From Heterohyrax brucei (lineage: Eukaryota; Chordata; Mammalia; Hyracoidea; Procaviidae), in contig CM053141.1 of assembly GCA_028571685.1 (NCBI GenBank), positions 72,153,833-72,217,832 on the forward strand: 64,000 bases of DNA, written 5' to 3'. The position numbers and the translations under genes were made by a program. The notes under the pieces are model-generated. The model was not told the origin of the DNA. It saw only the letters and a program-made list of their open reading frames with translations, and did no database searches. Positions 45,581 to 56,639 of this stretch are shown here, one piece after another (within the stretch, counting starts at the first letter, position 1; the number at the start of each line of letters is the position of its first letter).

Positions 45581-45589
45581 AAGGGTGAA

Positions 45590-46800
45590 ATAGTATTAAC
45601 TTTGCCTAAAAATCATAACTTGAGAGATGACAGCATTCAAAAAGAAGCTCTTTGTCATATCAAGTCCTTATTATGCCTCTTCAAAATTCTGTTTGTTCAA
45701 GCTCTCTTCTCCCTGAAGTTATTTCTCATGTCCCCAAAACTTTATGGGCTACAACATCCACACACGTTGGCTAAGCTTTGTCTGTTAAACCTCTTAAAAT
45801 TCAAGTAGACACATCTAAACTCCTTGCAAAAGCTCTTCAGCACCCTTTAAAAGGAGAAGGAAAGCAAACATATCATTATACAAGATTTTCTTTCCATAGG
45901 ATTAACAGACTCTTGCACTACCAGTCCTTGCAACACTCCTGTCCTTTCAGTTAAAAAGCCAAATGGTTGTGGTTAGAAATTTTGTTGAGGACCTATCTGC
46001 AATTAATCACATTGTTTGTCCTAAATTCTCAATTGTCCTTAACTCACATTAATCAATTTCCAGTATTCTCCCTGACACATATTTTACTATTATAAATCTT
46101 TGTAGTATATTTTTCATGAAACTCATAGAACCTGTTGTTGTTGTTGTTAGACGTCATCGAGTTGGTTCCAACTCAAAGAGACCCTATGCACAACAGAATG
46201 AAACACTGTATGTTCTTGTGCCATGTCCACAATCATTTTTATGCTTAAGGCCATTTCATTGAGGGTCTTCTTCTTTACTGCTGATCTTCACTCTACCAGG
46301 CATTATGTCTTCCAGGAACTGAGTCCTCCTGACAATATGTCCGAAGTATATAAAACACAATCTCACCATCTTTGCTACCAAGTAAGCTAAAACCCAAAAT
46401 GTGTTTGTCTTTATTTGGGACAACCAGAAATTTAGCTAAGCTTTCATGCACTAAGGTATTATCAAGTACGTAGCATACTTTTATCAGGTTTTAAGCACAG
46501 ATTTGCAACTGAATCTTTGTAACTTCTAAATAAACCTACTCTTAAAATTTGTCAGTGATTTATTCATCTGCTCTATCTCCTGACAAGCTTGCCAGGAGCA
46601 CAACAAAATTTTTCTAAACATTTAGCAGAGAATTTAAAGTTCTAGAAATCACTTGATTTTTGCAGAAGGCATTACTATTGACCCTAAGAGAAAAGAAGCA
46701 GCCTTTCCTTTACCTAAAACAAAGAAACAAAGGGATTTCTAGGGCTCTGTAGCTATTGTGAAGCCTGGATTCATAATTTGTCCCTTCAAGGTGACTCAAC
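45590..46800 (+). pseudogene. Retroviral reverse transcriptase remnant
   Basis: Begins after the solo LTR. The RT start is readable near 45925-46010 as CNTPVLSVKKPNG followed after shifts by VEDLSAINHIV. RT thumb/connection-like wording (DPRRKEAAFPLPKTKKQ) lies near 46677-46735. An RTE tail at 46132-46385 cuts the middle, and the catalytic YxDD region is not readable. In the family, RT copies virion RNA into DNA. Confidence 0.65.
46132..46385 (-). mobile_element. RTE 3'-end insertion, reversed
   Basis: GTTGTTGTTGTTGTTAGACG, GACCCTATGCACAACAGAAT, AGGGTCTTCTTCTTTACTGC, GTCCGAAGTATATAAAACAC: RTE 3' end, heavily 5'-truncated. Confidence 0.88.
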
Positions 46801-48181
46801 CTTTGTTGTTGTTGTTGTTAGGTACTGTCAAATCAGTTCCTACTCAGGATGATCCTATCTACAACAGAATAAAATACTGCCCAGCTCTGCTCCATACTCA
46901 TGATCATTATTGTACTTGAGTTCATTGTTGCAGTGTCAATCCACCTCAATGAATGTCTTCCTCTTCTTTGCTGCATCTTTCCTTTGCCAAGTGTGCTGTC
47001 CATCTCTAGAAGCCAATCCTTTCTGAAAATATATCCTAAGAATGTGTGACAAAGTCTCTCCATCTTTGCTTCTAAGGAGCATTCTGACTATGCTTTTCCA
47101 AGACACATTGATTCATTCATTTGGGAGTCCACAGTATATTAAATATTCTTCACCAGTACTATAATTCAAATGTATCTATTCTTCTTCAGACATCCTTATT
47201 CAATGTTCAGCTTTCATATCATAAGGGCAATTAGAAACATCATGACTTGGGTCAGATGTACCTTAGTCTTCAAGGTGACATCTTTGCTTTTTAACACTTT
47301 AGGTCTTTTACAACAGATTTTCCCTATGCAATTCATCATTTGATTTCTTGACTGCTGCTTCCACAAATGTTGATTGTGGATTCAAGAAAAATGAAATCCT
47401 TGAGACCATCAGTCTTTTCTTCATTTGTCGTGACATTGTTTACTGGTCCAGTTGTGAGTTTTGTATGCTTTATGTTGAGTGTAATCCATAATGAAGGCTA
47501 CAGTCTTAGATCTACATAACGTATGTTGGTAGTAAGTATCCTTGCAGTCTTCATGCCCCATTCTTTTTCAAGTAGTCCAGATCTTAGATTACTTGCTCAG
47601 CATACGGACTGGGTTATCATGGTGAAAGAAAACAACCCTGGTGCCATATTTCCCTTGACTTTATACTTGACACATCACACAGTGTCCCCTTGTTCTGTTT
47701 GGATGGCTACTTCTTGACCTATATATGAATTCCTCACGAGCACAACTAAGTGTTCTATAATTCCCATTCTTGCAATATTATCCAGTCTGTTATGAGACAC
47801 ACAGTAGAATGCCTTTGCACAGTCAATAAAGCATGGGTAAATATCTTACCAGTATTCTCTGTTTTTAGCCATGATTTATCTGACATCAATGACATCCCTC
47901 ATTCCATGTCCTCTTCTGAATCTGTCTTGAATTTTTTGCAGTTCCCTGTTGATGTACTGATATAACTGCTTTTCAACAACCTTCAGCAAAGTTTTACTTC
48001 CATATTACATTACTGATATTGTTCTATGATTTCCACACTCTGTTAGATCACCTTTCTTCGGAACAGGCAGAAACAGCTCTCTTCTAGTCAGTTGGCCAGG
48101 TAGCTGCCTTCCACATTTCTTGGCATAGATGAGTGAGCACTTTCAGTGCTGCAGTCAATTGTTGAAACATCTCAGCTGATA

Positions 48182-49599
48182 CACTCTGTGTTCTCAAGTG
48201 TCCCACCCTTTTCAGAAACTTCAATTAATCATAGATTGTTCTTCTTAATAGAGTCCCACATGCTTCCTAATGCTTTCTCATTTTTATTTTCTTTTTTCTG
48301 ATTTCTCCTCATATATGCTAGAATCAGTAGCTCTATCTTCCAAGTAGAAAGTCTATTTTCCATTTGTTCACTTCTGTTTTCTTGGCTTTGAACTGAATTT
48401 TCTATTTCTTTGATTTTGTTATTGATCTGTTGGATTTCAGAGCACTTGTGTTCTATCAGATCAAACAGCTTGCTTGATTTTTCATTTGGCTCTGCTGCAT
48501 TTTGCATAACGTCTAGGAGGGCTCTATAAATAGTCCTTTTGTACTCACTCTGATAGTTTCAGAAAGGCTTCGTCGTCTGGGAAGTTCTTTGAATCTTTCT
48601 TTTGTGGGTCTTCTGAAGTCATAAGTGAATTCTTCCTAAAGTTCCAGTTCAAAGTTTGTTGCTTTTGGGGCATCTGGAGGTTGTTTTCTTTCTCCGATGT
48701 TACTTTAACAGGGTTCAAATGGTCTGAAAAGGAAGTTGATCAATAGACATGTCTATGTACTGCAGTGACTGGGCTCAGTGGAATCCCTTGGGTAGCAGGC
48801 TCCACCTCCTGATTGGCAAAGACACAGCCCCACTTACAGAGTCACTGGGGAGTTGTCAACTGCTCCTGTAATATGAGACAGTAAAAGGCTGGAAGAGAAG
48901 CCATCCAGATGCACTGCAGTTATTTCTCGACTGTAAGGTAAAAGGTATCTTACAGCTTCCAAAATTAATCAGGCTTTCAGATGTGCAAGTCCCTCTTCCC
49001 AGCTGGCAAAGTACACACCACTATATCAAAGACTGCTTTACTGCCTGAGAAGCACTCTCCAGGCAGACATTGCATCCCAGCCTGAGAATTAGGTCCAGCT
49101 AAGGCCCCTGTATAGGAAACTCCACCTCCCAGTAAATCAAGATGGCATCGCACACAAGCTCCCCCGCCCGCCTTGGAAAAGGCTATTCAATAGCAGAGAT
49201 CCACAGATTCCAAGAGATAGAGAGAGAGGTTACAGGCGCGGAGTAGCACAGATTCTAAAGCCAGGCTTTCAAAATGTGGTGACTCTGCTCACTGATTTCA
49301 TCAGCAGTGCATCTGGGCCTTGCTGACAGTCACCTCAGCCCCTTCTGCTGGCCAAGACAGAGGAAAAAAAAGTCAAAAGGGCAATTTACCATCAGTCTGT
49401 GAGAGCCAGGACTCAACAAGGGTGGGGGTTGGCAAAAGAGAAGTTTTCCACTGAGTTATATGTAGACCAAGTAGACAGCCCTATGCTGTGCCCTAGGGCT
49501 CACTAGGTGTTCAGAAGCCTCTGTTTATCAGTTTAGGCCTTGGTTTCCAGAGGGATTTAGGAAGACGTGTGTGTAGTCTGCCGTTTTGACTCTACCCAC
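48182..49599 (-). mobile_element. L1 5' end (5' UTR plus start of ORF1), 3'-truncated
   Basis: Minus-strand L1 beginning at about 49599 with a GC-richer 5' UTR and ending inside ORF1. CTCAGCTGATA (48171-48181) and CTCAGTTGATA (49600-49610) flank it in a place where the RTE should have this sequence only once. This looks like an 11-bp or longer duplication. The 3' part of the L1 and its poly-A are absent, the reverse of the usual 5' truncation. Confidence 0.8.
48229..48507 (-). pseudogene. L1 ORF1 N-terminal coiled-coil fragment
   Basis: 92 codons, starting MQNAAEPNEKSSKLFDLIEH and running through KCSEIQQINNKIKEIENSVQ. The regular I/L spacing is a coiled coil such as the one that trimerises ORF1p. 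It ends MWDSIKKNNL then TGA. The RNA-recognition and C-terminal domains are missing. Confidence 0.8.
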
Positions 49600-49800
49600 C
49601 TCAGTTGATATTCTATCAGTTCCTGGAGTCTTGTTTTTCACCAGTGGTTTCAGTACAGCTTGACTTCTTTCCACACCATTGGTTCTTAATCATATTCTAC
49701 TTTCTGAAATAACTGAATGCCAATTATTTTTGGTACAATGACTGCATATTCTTTACCTTTTAATACTTCCCGTGTAGGCTAATATTTCCCCCATAGAATT

Positions 49801-50403
49801 CAGCATAGGCTGAATTATGTCTCCCCAAAAATGTGTGTATCAATTTGGTCAAGCCATGATTAACACTATTGTGTGGTTGTCCACCATTTTGTGATTTTTC
49901 TGTTACAAATCTTAATCTCTGCCTGTAGTTAACAGAGCAAGATTGGACTACATTAAAGAGGCTTAGGATGGTATTGTAAAATCCTTATTCAAGTCACTTC
50001 CCTGATCCCATGTAAACAGAGTTTCCCTGGGGTATGGCTTGTACCTCCTTTTATTCCTTTATCCTACAAGAGATAAAAGGAAAGGGAAGTGAGCAGAGAG
50101 TTAGGTACTTTATACCATCAAGAAACCAGTGCTGGGAGCAGAGCTCATCATTTGGACCTGAGGTTCCCAAGATGTAATGCCTCCAGACAAAGGAAAAACT
50201 GATGCATCACAAAGACCTTCCTCCATAGTCAACAGAGTGAGAAAGCCTACCCCTGAAGCTGATACCTTGAATTTGGACTTTTAGCCTACTGAACTGTGAG
50301 ACAATAAATTCTCTTTATTAAAACCTATTAATTTGTGGCATTTCCGTTGTAGCAGTACCACTATGCCACCAGGGTTTCCATAACACACTAGATCACTAAA
50401 GGA
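49801..50403 (+). mobile_element. Solo LTR, ERVL-MaLR type, with a small SINE-like insert
   Basis: CAGCATAGGCTGAATTATGT at the start, AAGAGATAAAAGGAAAGGGA in the middle, GAATTTGGACTTTTAGCCTA and GAACTGTGAGACAATAAATT near the end. GAATT (49796-49800) and GAATC (50404-50408) flank it. Within the last 60 bases, CTATGCCACCAGGGTTTCCA, a reversed AfroSINE head, splits the LTR's closing CACTAGAT-type sequence. Confidence 0.85.
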
Positions 50404-51584
50404 GAATCCTTCAGTGTTGCAATTTGCAACTTGGATTTTTTTTTTTTTTAACTTCTCTCAGCTTGAGAAATGCCAAGCATGTTCTCTCTTTTGGTTTTCT
50501 AACTCTAGATTGTTGCCCATTTCACATTTCACTGTGTGTTCTTAAGCCACCCTCTATCAATTCATCATTTCTTCTGTTCCCTAAAGAAACTTGACATTCA
50601 ATAGCAAGAATCAGTCTCTTCTGCCATTCATTGTGGTCTTGTCTTTCTTTCCTGTCTTTTTAATGACCTGTTGCTTTTTTCTTGCACGATGTCATTGCAC
50701 AACTTGTCTGCTCTCTGGTCACTAGTGTTCAACGTGTCAAATCTATTCTTGAGATGATCTCTAAATTTAGGTGGAATGTACTCAGTGTCATACTTTGGCT
50801 CTGTTAGACTTGTTCTGATTTTCTTCAGCTTCATCTTGACTTTTGCATGTGAGCAATTGATGGCTTTTCCTCAGCTGGCCCCTGGCATTATTTAGACTTT
50901 TATGTATTTATATAATATTTAAACACCTTCAAACTTGATACCTTCTATCTTATGCCAGAAGATCAAAGGACAGTTTCTAAATTGATAGAGGCTTTGATAA
51001 CACATCATTGTAAGGATTTCCTAACTATCAAGTGAGCTCTTCTTTATTTATGTATGAAGATTCTGGTGACAGGGATTCCTACATATAAAAGAAACAAAAG
51101 GAGAAAATAGGTCTGTGGATTATTACAGGTTGTCGCTGAACCCTGTGGCTAGGGCTTACCCCACTTACCCCACAGTTTGTATATTTTCACTCCATGTTGT
51201 GACTGCTTTGCTTAATTCTGCTTTAACTCAACATTTATCTTTCAGCAGACTCACTGCCTATAATGCTGTTCTTCTACATATGGTGCCTACTTTAAACCCA
51301 GCTATTCTTCTCTCTGTAACTAATGAAGATAACTCTCTTTCCCACAATTGTTTAGATGTAACTGAGCAGCTTTTGACTCCTTGAAGTGACTTAAAAGAAA
51401 ATCCTTTAACAAATCTTGATATGTTATTATTTATATGTGGCTGTCATTCAAAACCAACTCCTGACTCTCATTATCAGGTTGGTTACTGTGTTTAAAACTT
51501 CTATCAAAGCCCTTGAAAGCCAGTCACTTCCGAGAACCACTTCAGCCCAACAACCTGCATTTATTTTTCTTGCTAAAACCTATG

Positions 51585-51735
51585 TTGTTGAGTCATTTTT
51601 GACTCCTACTGACCCTACAGGACAGCATAGAACTCCTTTGTGGGGTTTCCAAGGAGCAGCTAGTAGAATTGAATTGCCAATCTTTTGATTACCAGCCTAG
51701 TTCTTCACTACTGTGCAACCAGAGTTTCTTGCTCT
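51585..51735 (-). mobile_element. AfroSINE, short form, in RNase H
   Basis: GTTGTTGAGTCATTTTTGAC, GGGGTTTCCAAGGAGCAGCT, TCTTCACTACTGTGCAACCA. First of four reversed copies in a row. Confidence 0.85.
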
Positions 51736-51756
51736 TACTAACCATACTCCAAAAAA

Positions 51757-51925
51757 TCAAACCCAACGCTGTCAAGAAAATGATTACTCATAGAGACCCC
51801 AAGGCTGTAAATTTCTGTGGAATCAAGACTGCCACATCTTTCTCTCACAGAGTCATTGGTGGTTTTGAGCCACTGACCTTTTGGTTAGCAGTAGATTGCT
51901 TTGACCAGTGTACAATCAGGGTTCC
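51757..51925 (-). mobile_element. AfroSINE, long form, in RNase H
   Basis: AAACCCAACGCTGTCAAGAA, AAGACTGCCACATCTTTCTC (long-form segment), CTTTTGGTTAGCAGTAGATT. Confidence 0.85.
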
Positions 51926-51939
51926 TTTTATTATCATTG

Positions 51940-52103
51940 AAAAAAATAAAACAAATTGATGCCACTGAATTGACTCCATCCAACTCATAACAACTTTATA
52001 GAAGAGAGTAGAATTTCTCCACGGTGTTTCCAAGGAGCAGCTGGTAGATTTGAATTGCTGATCTTTTGGTTAGAGCTCTTAACCACAGTACTACCAGGGT
52101 TTC
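51940..52103 (-). mobile_element. AfroSINE, short form, in RNase H
   Basis: GCCACTGAATTGACTCCATC, GTAGAATTTCTCCACGGTGT, head TCTTAACCACAGTACTACCA. Followed by TTCTTGTTCTTACTAACCA, which also occurs after the first copy (TTCTTGCTCTTACTAACCA at 51726). Confidence 0.87.
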
Positions 52104-52109
52104 TTGTTC

Positions 52110-52165
52110 TTACTAACCAAAAAACCAAACCCACTGATGTTGCTTTGACTCCAACACATGGAACC
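52110..52165 (-). mobile_element. AfroSINE 3'-tail fragment
   Basis: CAAAAAACCAAACCCACTGATG then TTTGACTCCAACACATGG; only the tail portion remains. Confidence 0.55.
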
Positions 52166-52477
52166 TGAAAAATTTCTAAAGGGAAGTCCATCAATATTTT
52201 TTGGATCAAAATACGAATATGGAGGAATTCACAATTTTGAAATGTTATGGAAACAGGATTTTTTAAACTCTTCTAGTAACACTATTAAAATTAGGTTTTG
52301 GTAGTGGATCTCTTAGATGCCTTGTTTCACCCTCCTGAAATTACTGTAACTAAAACACAAGTCCGCTAACAAAAGAGGCTGCCCCAAACTGAAGAAACCA
52401 GAGGAAATAACTTTCCTGATGCAGCTAATAAATGGGCAGGTTTTCAGATCATTGTTGACTCTTGTAATACTTAAGGT

Positions 52478-53024
52478 TGTATGGCAACCTAACTATGATT
52501 CTCAATGGTTTAGTAGTCGTATGATGTTATGATCATATGAGACTTCATATTACATGATCACCTCTGTGATGGGATCTGCTGTGAGTAACCAAAAAGCTGA
52601 AAAGGAGTTTCCGTGGGCATATGGCCTGTGTTGAATATAAGTGGATACTCTGGCAAGGTCTGTGGGCTTTTGCTCATTCTGGATACTACAGCAGGCTCCT
52701 ATTCTTCTGAACTCCAGTTCTTGAGACTTGAGCTGGCAGGTTACCTGCAACCTTGCCTGCCAGTCTTGGGATTCATTGATCTTCATAGCCTGTGAGCAAC
52801 AGCCCTGCTCTCTGAGTTGCGATCTTGGGTTTGCCAGCCCTTCTGGCTACATGAGTCAGGGGAAGCATGTATTTTAACCCCCAGACATGACTTTCTAACT
52901 TCTCCAACCACATGAACTATTTCTTTGATATGTATCTGTCTCTCCAGATAGATAGATAAACAGATAAAGACAGACAGACAGAGACTTTATTGGTTTTTCT
53001 CCTCTAGAGAGCCCAGCCTGAGAC
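52478..53024 (+). mobile_element. LTR-like element (ERVL type), second family
   Basis: Starts TGTATGGCAACCTAACTATG, carries CTATGATTCTCAATGG shared with 26152-26340, and ends TTTTTCTCCTCTAGAGAGCC, CAGCCTGAGACA. This is the kind of closing sequence found in old ERVL-related LTRs. It interrupts the retrovirus between RNase H and integrase. No duplication could be read. Confidence 0.55.
52943..52985. repeat. GATA/GACA tetranucleotide repeat
   Basis: AGATAGATAGATAAACAGAT then AAGACAGACAGACAGAGAC. Confidence 0.85.
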
Positions 53025-53059
53025 ATCCGTGTAAAAGCAAACAAGTTTATAAAGGGCCC

Positions 53060-54155
53060 TCTAAAACAGTCTATAGAGAATTTTTCTTAAGAAATAACTA
53101 GTATTATTGTACCCACCAAAGATAGCTTTTGAAATATCAACAGTAATCTTACTCTAATGATGCTGAGACATGGAAAAAATCAGGTTGTTACCAAGATCAG
53201 ATAGTAAATTATGGTTAGGGCCTGATCCTGAAATTGTTCTTCTTCTCAAACTTTTGCATGTCCTTGTAATGAGGATTCTACATGAGAACACTCATCTAGA
53301 GACAGAAAACATGGTAGAAATTTTAAAGAAATACTAGTAGGGAAATTTTTATGATGCAGCTGAACATACGACCTTGTGTTATTGTATTTGCTTTCAGAAT
53401 AACTGAAGGAAAAATCCTAAGACTTTACTTGGATAATATCCTTTGCCTTCTGAACCTATATTTGAATGGCAGTTAAATTTTATCCAACTTCTACTTTAAA
53501 ATGATTACAAATATGTTTTAGTAATAACTTTTATGTTTTCACACTAAGTATAGGCTTTTTTCTACAGATGGGCAACTGCTTGCCTTCTAGAAAAAAAATC
53601 TCCTTGGAAATAGAACTCTCACTTTGGGAAAGCCAGAAATCCTTTGCAGTGATTAGGGAACCCGTTTTACAGGACACGTTATTCAGGAATTATGCTAAAT
53701 TTTTCCCATGTGTCAGAGATTACATTGTTCTCATCACCCTCAGCTCTCTGGACTTGTAGAAAGAGCTAGTAATATAATAAAATCTAAACTTGCCAAGCTT
53801 TCTGAATCCTTAGGTTTATCTTGGACTAAAGTTCTCCCTTTAGTCCTTTTAAATGTAAGAAGCACTCTTTTTGCATCTCATAAACTGACTCTGCATGGAA
53901 TAGTTATTGGAAGGCCTCTGTCCCTTTCTTACATTGCCTCCACTAATTCTAATTTAATACAACTTGAATTATTAAGATACTTTCAATCTTTAATGCTGTG
54001 CTCTAAAAAGTCTCTTTTTTTTAATTTACAAATTAGAAAAGTATTTGAGAGCAGAATCCTAGCTCCTTTTCTCTACTTAATGTTAACCCAGGATATTATG
54101 TATACTGGAAAGGACTATAAAGGGCCTTGTCTGGCTCTTTTAATTAACACTTAGC
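53060..54155 (+). pseudogene. Retroviral integrase remnant
   Basis: N-terminal parts at 53090-53440 are broken. FEWQLNFIQLL (about 53462) and DYKYVLVITFMFSH (about 53505) mark the start of the catalytic core. The clearest frame is 53708-54154 (148 codons): ERASNIIKSKLAKLSESLG then LSWTKVLPLVLLNVRSTL, matching the end of the integrase core and linker. The DDE residues cannot all be located. Integrase would insert viral DNA into the host genome. Confidence 0.7.
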
Positions 54156-55536
54156 AGCAGAACTAGAAAGAATTAACTCTTGGATTCATTTGTTATCATT
54201 AAAGAAAGCTGAAGGAGCTGCCTAGACTTGTCAACCAGCCAGAAATTTGAAATTCAGACTGAAATGCCCCAGTGACCAACAGCAAGTGGCTTCAGAAACA
54301 GGTAACTGATTGTAAGACAAGATTACATGCAAGTTGCTGATATTTTTTGACTCTGTGAGCTTCCTAACTGCTGGTATTTTATAGTTCTGATGGTTTTTGA
54401 TTACTTAGGGAATTATTTTTTAACAGCTTTAAGAATAATCAAATACCTTTAACCTTAATCTAATGAGTTGAAACTTTAATTGAAATTCTTGCATATTGTT
54501 TAATACCTGTAGCCTTTAAATCAAGTTTCATTTTACCGACTTTGATTCTTCCTCTAGTAGTTTGTTAGAAAAAGAATCTATTTCACAATCAATTTTAAGT
54601 AATTTTTCTACATTTTAATAAGTATTCTGTTTCTTATGACCATTAGTGATACTTAGAATAAAAATGCTTCGGTCAAATTAACTCAACCAGTAGTAGCCAG
54701 CACCAGTAATTTGAATGACTGATGGGTATGTTGCTCTCCCGATGGATCTGTGCAAGATCACACTGATCCTCTTGCTCTGCTAGTCTTAGATAATAGAAGC
54801 ATACTTAATTTTACTGTTGATTTTAAATGAGCTATTCAAGTCAAACTGTGGTTACTTCCAGAATTATCCACTTGTCTGTCAGTCTCCTGCTTCAATCTTA
54901 CTCATGCCTGGTTGTAATACTTGTTTGTTTTCCATACTATGCAATCATTTTATTAATAAATACTGGTATTATTCCGCAATAGCAAAAAATTGTTTTAAAC
55001 ATGATCGAACTCTCCTAGGTTATACTTGACTGCAGGATCCCCTAGAAGTTGGAGAATTATCCATTTGTGAGGATCGATTAACTGCAGACTAGATTGAAAG
55101 GCTAATCAGCCCATTCCATTTCCTAATATCCACTGGGACAGGCATATTATAAGCCTGTATTCCTATGTGTAGGATCTGGATGTCTTCCTATGTGTAAAAT
55201 CAGCTTATTTAAGAAAAAAGTCCAAGTATTTACCCTATACTTGAGCCTTACCATGTTTACATGTTTGAAATTTGTTAGCATAATGCACTTTAGGTATGCT
55301 TAGAGTTTCCATGACTATCCATTCATACAATTACAGCTTTCCGTGCAACAGTGACTTGAAATTAATAAACAGAGAGAACTTGTTCCCCTAGACAATGCCA
55401 TTTCCAATAAGGCTGGATGGGGCTAGTTGTTTCTTTGTGCTATTGTTCTTTCTTTTGGTATACTGCAGTTAGAACAATCTATTCACAGTCTGTGTGCTAC
55501 TATAGTTCCACTGGCTGATGATACTGCTGATGGAAT

Positions 55537-55708
55537 GACAAAACCAAACCAAACCCACTGCCACCAAGTCAATTCCAACTCATAGCAACCCTATAGGACA
55601 GAGTAGAACTGCCCTATAGTGTTTCCAAGCAGCATCTGGAGGATCTGAACCGCTGACCTGTTGGTTGGCAGATGCAGCACTTAATCGTTATACTACCACA
55701 GTTTCCGA
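55537..55708 (-). mobile_element. AfroSINE, short form, in env
   Basis: AAACCAAACCAAACCCACTG, CTCATAGCAACCCTATAGGA, head TTAATCGTTATACTACCAC. Close to consensus. Confidence 0.93.
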
Positions 55709-56032
55709 CAGAATGATAGCTCAATGAAAATCCTTAGATTCTTCTGTTAAAATAATTTTAGATGATACAGCAGCTCTTGATTTTCTCCTGCCTCAGTAAG
55801 ATGTCTTTATTACTACTGATACCACTTGCTATTCATGGATAAATACCTCTGAGGAAGTGAAACAAGATATCTCTAAAATACGTCAACAAACTTCCAGGTT
55901 ACATGGCACTCCCCTCATGACTGTACTTTCTTTCTTTGATATTTTTAGCCAGTTATTCCAAAGTATTAGTTCTGGTATACACTCCTTTTAACCAGCCTGC
56001 CTGCTCCTTTGAATCATTGTAATTGCTATTAT

Positions 56033-56202
56033 AAAACCAAATCAAACTCATTACCATTGAGTTGATTCTAACTCATAGAAACTCTACAGGACAGAGTAGA
56101 ACTGCCAATAGAGTTTCCAGGGAGTGCCTGGTGGATTCAAACTGCACACCTGTTGGGTAGCAGCTGTAGCACTTAACCATTATGTCACCAGGGTTTCCAT
56201 TG
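56033..56202 (-). mobile_element. AfroSINE, short form, in env
   Basis: CATTACCATTGAGTTGATTC, CTACAGGACAGAGTAGAACT, head ACTTAACCATTATGTCACCA. CATTGTAATTGCTATT before and CATTGTTGTTACAGG after may be its duplication. Confidence 0.92.
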
Positions 56203-56639
56203 TTGTTACAGGGCTTGTTAAATGTATTTTGCACTGCATTTTTCATTGTCACAGTCAACTCTCAAGCCATATGATCATGAAAAAAATTATCTATTTGTAG
56301 GAGACTAATTTCTCAAAGGAGAATAAATTTTAATTCTGGGGTCAGACTTTTTAGAAGTGTCATGTTATTCCTCTGATATGCTTTGTCAGCAACAATCACC
56401 CCAATCAGAACCAACACCCTGAAGGTGAGACCTAAAGCTATAGTAAGGTAACACTGGATGACGCCCAGCCAGACGCTTCCAATAATAAAGCTGCCATCCA
56501 GAGTTTAAAAGCTCAAGAAAGCAACTATCCCTGAAATACTGAATCTCAAAAGGCTTAACACAGCAACTGTATTTAGATGCTCAGTTCTTGCAGAATATGG
56601 GTAAACTCCTTTGTAAGCCCCTCTAGTGGTATCTTGATC

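Larger units (their letters stand above)
46804..50888 (-). mobile_element. RTE (BovB-like) LINE, minus strand, with nested L1 and LTR
   Basis: From GTTGTTGTTGTTAGGTACTG (3' tail) leftmost to a 5'-truncated end near CAGCTGGCCCCTGGCATT. Recognisable ORF pieces on the minus strand are a C-terminus (47063-46833, with SLRWIDTATMNSSTI) and an upstream part (50834-50628, with KIRTSLTEPKYDTEYIPPKF and NRFDTLNTSDQRADKLCND). The L1 fragment at 48182-49599 and the MaLR LTR at 49801-50403 lie inside it. The RTE itself sits in the retroviral pol gene between RT and RNase H. Confidence 0.9.
51160..52340 (+). pseudogene. Retroviral RNase H region remnant
   Basis: After the RTE, LNPAILLSVTNEDNSLSHNC (about 51293-51352) and LDVTEQLL resemble the RT-RNase H connection. 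The following NLDMLLFICG is the RNase H opening, with aspartate near its first active-site position. YGGIHNFEMLWKQ-type wording returns near 52220-52260 after three SINEs. The enzyme would remove RNA from the RNA-DNA hybrid. The frame is broken by SINEs and shifts. Confidence 0.6.
54180..56330 (+). pseudogene. Retroviral env remnant, class I type
   Basis: Short broken frames cover the surface subunit (54650-55160). The transmembrane subunit is clearer at 55715-56010: DDTAALDFLL, then DTTCYSWINTSEEVKQDISK, corresponding to the heptad/immunosuppressive-type segment and the cysteine motif before the second helix. The stop codons seen and SINEs at 55537 and 56033 make it non-functional. After the second SINE, a short tail (LVKCILHCIFH) ends with a stop about 330 bp before the purine tract. 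Confidence 0.68.

Noticed and set aside
51585-52103. Regularly spaced repeats, considered as a CRISPR-like or satellite array
   Set aside because: Units are AfroSINEs of different subtypes with unequal spacing; the genome is mammalian.
52550-52795. Paired sense and antisense frames
   Set aside because: Both lie within the LTR-like element at 52478-53024.
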